A stretch of 64,000 bases of DNA from Streptomyces monomycini. GTDB lineage: Bacteria; Actinomycetota; Actinomycetes; Streptomycetales; Streptomycetaceae. Below the pieces are notes generated by a model that was given only the letters and a program-made list of their open reading frames with translations, did no database searches and had not been told where the DNA came from. Location of the stretch: contig NZ_JAFIQY010000005.1 in NCBI RefSeq assembly GCF_022271435.1, forward strand, positions 307,918 through 371,917, written 5' to 3'. Shown piece by piece: positions 61,695-64,000 of this stretch (positions are counted from its first letter, which is position 1; every line of letters starts with the position of its first letter). A program made the translations under genes and the position numbers.

Positions 61695-63670
61695 CGGCCA
61701 TGACTTCGTGCCCCGACTGTTCCTGCTGCCCGGCAGAGCCGGGGCCCTTCGACCCCCTGTCCCGCGCCGCGTACGCGGACCGGTTCGGCCCCACCGTCCG
61801 CGACCGGATCCGGCTGGCCGACACCGCGCTGAGCATCAAGATCGAGGACGACTGGTCCGGCGGCCCCGGGCGCAGCGGCAACGAGATGGTCTTCGGCGGC
61901 GGCAAGGTGATCCGCGAGTCGATGGGGCAGTCCGTCGCTCCGCGCGACCCGGGCCGGGGCGAGACCGGTCAGGCCGCGGGCCGCCGGGTGCTGCCGCCCG
62001 ACACCGTCATCACCGGCGCGGTCGTACTGGACCACTGGGGCGTCGTCAAAGCCGATGTCGCCATCCGGGACGGCCATGTCGTCGCGCTGGGCAAGGCGTA
62101 CAACCCCGAGACGATGGACCCGCTGCACGAGGAGAACGGCGCCTGTCACAACGGCACCGGCCCGGCCCCCACCGACTTCGTCGTCGGGCCGGACACCGAG
62201 GTGATCGCGGGCGCTGGCCGGATCCTCACCGCCGGCGGCATCGACACCCACGTGCACTTCGTCTGTCCCGGCCAGGTGGACGAGGCGCTGGCCGCGGGCG
62301 TCACCACCCTGATCGGGGGCGGCACGGGCCCGGCGGAAGGCAGCAAGGCCACCACCGTCACGCCCGGCGCCTGGCATCTGGCCCGGATGTTCGAGGCGCT
62401 GGACGCGTTCCCGGTCAACATCGGGCTGCTCGGCAAGGGCGCCACCATGTCCAGGGAGTCCATGCTCGACCAGGTGGACGCCGGCGTCATCGGGCTCAAG
62501 GTGCACGAGGACTGGGGCGCGACCCCGGCCGTCATCGACCAGTGCCTGCGGGTCTGCAAGGAGACCGGTGTCCAGCTCGCGCTGCACGCCGACTCCCTGA
62601 ACGAGGCCGGGTTCGTCCAGGACACCCTCGACGCCGTCAAGGGCCGTCCCCTGCACGTCTTCCATGTCGAAGGCGCCGGCGGCGGCCACGCGCCCGACAT
62701 GATCAAAATGGTGAGCGAGCCGAACGTCCTGCCCGCCTCCACCAACCCCACCCGGCCGCTGACCGTCAACACGGTCAAAGAGCACTTCGACATGGTGATG
62801 GTCTGCCACCACTTGAACCCGCGGGTCGAGGAGGACCTGGCCTTCGCCGACTCCCGGATCCGGCCCTCGACGATGGCGGCCGAGGACATCCTGCACGACC
62901 TCGGCGCCATCTCGATCATGTCGTCCGACGCGCAGGCCATGGGGCGCATCGGCGAGATGATCACGCGGACCTGGCAGACCGCGCACGTGATGAAGGTACG
63001 CCGTGGCTTCCTGGAGGAAGACCGGCCCCGGGACCGGCCGGAGACCGCGCCGAAGAGCGCGCCGGAGGGCGCGGAACCGGCGGACGGGACACCGGAGCCC
63101 GAGTCACCGCCGGCCGACAACCGGCGCGCCCGGCGGTACGTGGCGAAGTACACCGTCAACCCGGCCCTCGCCCAGGGCATCGATGCCGTCGTGGGCTCGG
63201 TGGAGCCCGGCAAGCTGGCCGACCTGGTGCTGTGGGAGCCCAAGTTCTTCGGCGTCAAGCCGCATCTGGTCATCAAGGGCGGCCAGATCGCGTACGCGCA
63301 GGTGGGCGACGCCAACGCGTCCATCCCCACCCCGCAGCCGGTCCTCCCGCGCCCCATGTGGGGCGCCACGGGCCTGGCCCCCGGCGCCGTCTCCTACAAC
63401 TTCGTCACCGACCGGGCCCTCAGGAAGGGGCTGGGCGAGCGGCACAAGCTCACCAAGCAGTTCCGGGCCATCAAGAACACCCGCACCGTGCGCAAGGCCG
63501 ACATGAAGGAGAACGACGCCACTCCCGACGTACGCATCGACCCCGACACCTACGAGGTCGTCATCGGCGGGGCGAAGGTGACGGATGTGACGACGTTCGT
63601 CGACGACCAGATCGTCGACCGGGGCTATGTCACCGAACTGCCCATGGCTCAGCGTTACTTCCTCTTCTGA
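61691..63670 (+). CDS. ureC: Urease alpha (catalytic) subunit
   Basis: The 659-residue protein carries all nickel-site residues: H187 and H189 (DTHVHF), the carbamylated K270 and H272 (LKVHEDWG), two further His (expected at 299 and 325, in ALHADS and GGGHAPD), the flap C372-H373 (VCHHLN) and the Asp in SSDAQAMGR near 413. It is about 90 residues longer than typical UreC: an N-terminal extension with C7, C10, C12 and C13 (CPDCSCC) and an insertion of about 40 residues (Pro/Glu-rich, near 445-485, before [16 protein letters not shown]). GTG 61691 overlaps the ureAB stop; ATG 61700 is an alternative. Confidence 0.95.
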   Translation: MTAMTSCPDCSCCPAEPGPFDPLSRAAYADRFGPTVRDRIRLADTALSIKIEDDWSGGPGRSGNEMVFGGGKVIRESMGQSVAPRDPGRGETGQAAGRRVLPPDTVITGAVVLDHWGVVKADVAIRDGHVVALGKAYNPETMDPLHEENGACHNGTGPAPTDFVVGPDTEVIAGAGRILTAGGIDTHVHFVCPGQVDEALAAGVTTLIGGGTGPAEGSKATTVTPGAWHLARMFEALDAFPVNIGLLGKGATMSRESMLDQVDAGVIGLKVHEDWGATPAVIDQCLRVCKETGVQLALHADSLNEAGFVQDTLDAVKGRPLHVFHVEGAGGGHAPDMIKMVSEPNVLPASTNPTRPLTVNTVKEHFDMVMVCHHLNPRVEEDLAFADSRIRPSTMAAEDILHDLGAISIMSSDAQAMGRIGEMITRTWQTAHVMKVRRGFLEEDRPRDRPETAPKSAPEGAEPADGTPEPESPPADNRRARRYVAKYTVNPALAQGIDAVVGSVEPGKLADLVLWEPKFFGVKPHLVIKGGQIAYAQVGDANASIPTPQPVLPRPMWGATGLAPGAVSYNFVTDRALRKGLGERHKLTKQFRAIKNTRTVRKADMKENDATPDVRIDPDTYEVVIGGAKVTDVTTFVDDQIVDRGYVTELPMAQRYFLF

Positions 63671-63720
63671 GCGGGCCGGGCACGGGTGAGTGGTGAGTGG
63701 CCGGAGCAGGAGGTACGGCG

Positions 63721-64000
63721 ATGAGCAGGGCGGCGTTGCTGGTTCTGGCGGACGGGCGGTTTCCGGCCGGCGGGCATGCGCATTCCGGTGGTGCGGAGGC
63801 GGCTGTGGAGGCGGGGCGCCTGCGGGACGCGGCGGGTCTGGAGGCGTTCTGCCGGGGGCGGTTGCACACCGCGGGGCTGGTCGCGGCCGCGTTGGCGGCT
63901 GCGGCGGCGGCCGGGTGCGATCCGCTGGAGCTGGATGCGGCGGCCGATGCCCGCACGCCGGTGCCGGCGTTGCGGCACACGGCGCGGCGGCTGGGGCGGC
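63721..64000 (+). CDS. ureF: Urease accessory protein UreF (partial)
   Basis: The first 93 codons are present; the gene runs off the right edge. The N-terminus ALLVLADGRFPAGGHAHSGG is characteristic of UreF, the GTPase-gating chaperone in nickel insertion. ATG 63721 has an AGGAGG site 7 bases upstream and lies 50 bases after the ureC stop, so it continues the operon. UreG and UreD are expected beyond the edge. Confidence 0.93.
   Translation, partial: MSRAALLVLADGRFPAGGHAHSGGAEAAVEAGRLRDAAGLEAFCRGRLHTAGLVAAALAAAAAAGCDPLELDAAADARTPVPALRHTARRLGR

Overview
The window is a high-GC chromosomal segment, almost certainly from a Streptomyces or close relative. The signs are about 70% G+C, strong third-position GC, many GTG and TTG starts, 4-base ATGA/GTGA gene overlaps, and typical streptomycete families: an NsrR/flavohaemoglobin pair, a GluABCD-type transporter, a fused UreAB with UreC, MmyB-type XRE regulators and a PAS-LuxR regulator. 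I see no rRNA, complete tRNA, CRISPR array or intact insertion sequence.

Layout. (1) 1-8.6 kb: pyrimidine/hydantoin catabolism (flavin oxidoreductase, dihydropyrimidinase, omega-aminotransferase, beta-ureidopropionase-like nitrilase), split by a block with two convergent terD genes, an XRE regulator, a zinc alcohol dehydrogenase and a cold-shock gene. (2) 8.9-26.3 kb: housekeeping and accessory genes, namely an FAD-Rieske oxidoreductase, a MoxR ATPase/vWA pair, a metallo-hydrolase, fabG, an amidase coupled to a TetR gene, MarR, gamma-glutamyltransferase and a carboxylesterase. (3) 26.5-29.5 kb: a Cys-rich copper-storage-like protein and the nitric-oxide pair nsrR-hmp, each with a matching NsrR-type operator. 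(4) 29.6-40.9 kb: CocE-like hydrolase, glutamate-type ABC transporter, GntR regulator, GDSL hydrolase, xthA, and a fused pcaD-pcaC gene. (5) 41.1-44.3 kb: a decayed island with a broken integrase, a disrupted polymorphic-toxin tail (Hint plus an HxxD nuclease-like domain), an intact-looking immunity gene and a tRNA T-arm-like remnant. (6) 44.3-56.7 kb: a probable small-molecule biosynthetic locus. (7) 56.8-60.7 kb: HAD protein, MDR oxidoreductase with a divergent TetR, then a decayed stretch with an HNH nuclease fragment. (8) 61-64 kb: urease genes ureAB, ureC and the start of ureF.

The most interesting part is region 6. Leftwards, a TenA/haem-oxygenase-like protein, a glutamate-cysteine-ligase-superfamily ligase, a tryptophan-2-monooxygenase-like flavoenzyme and a frameshifted amidohydrolase form an operon. 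Rightwards, an ATP-grasp ligase, a dikinase-like protein with swivel-then-ATP-binding domain order, and an MFS exporter overlap by 4 bases each. A PAS-LuxR regulator lies between them, and a 17-bp perfect palindrome sits upstream of the left operon. This looks like a compact pathway for a modified amino acid or short peptide that I cannot match to a known product.
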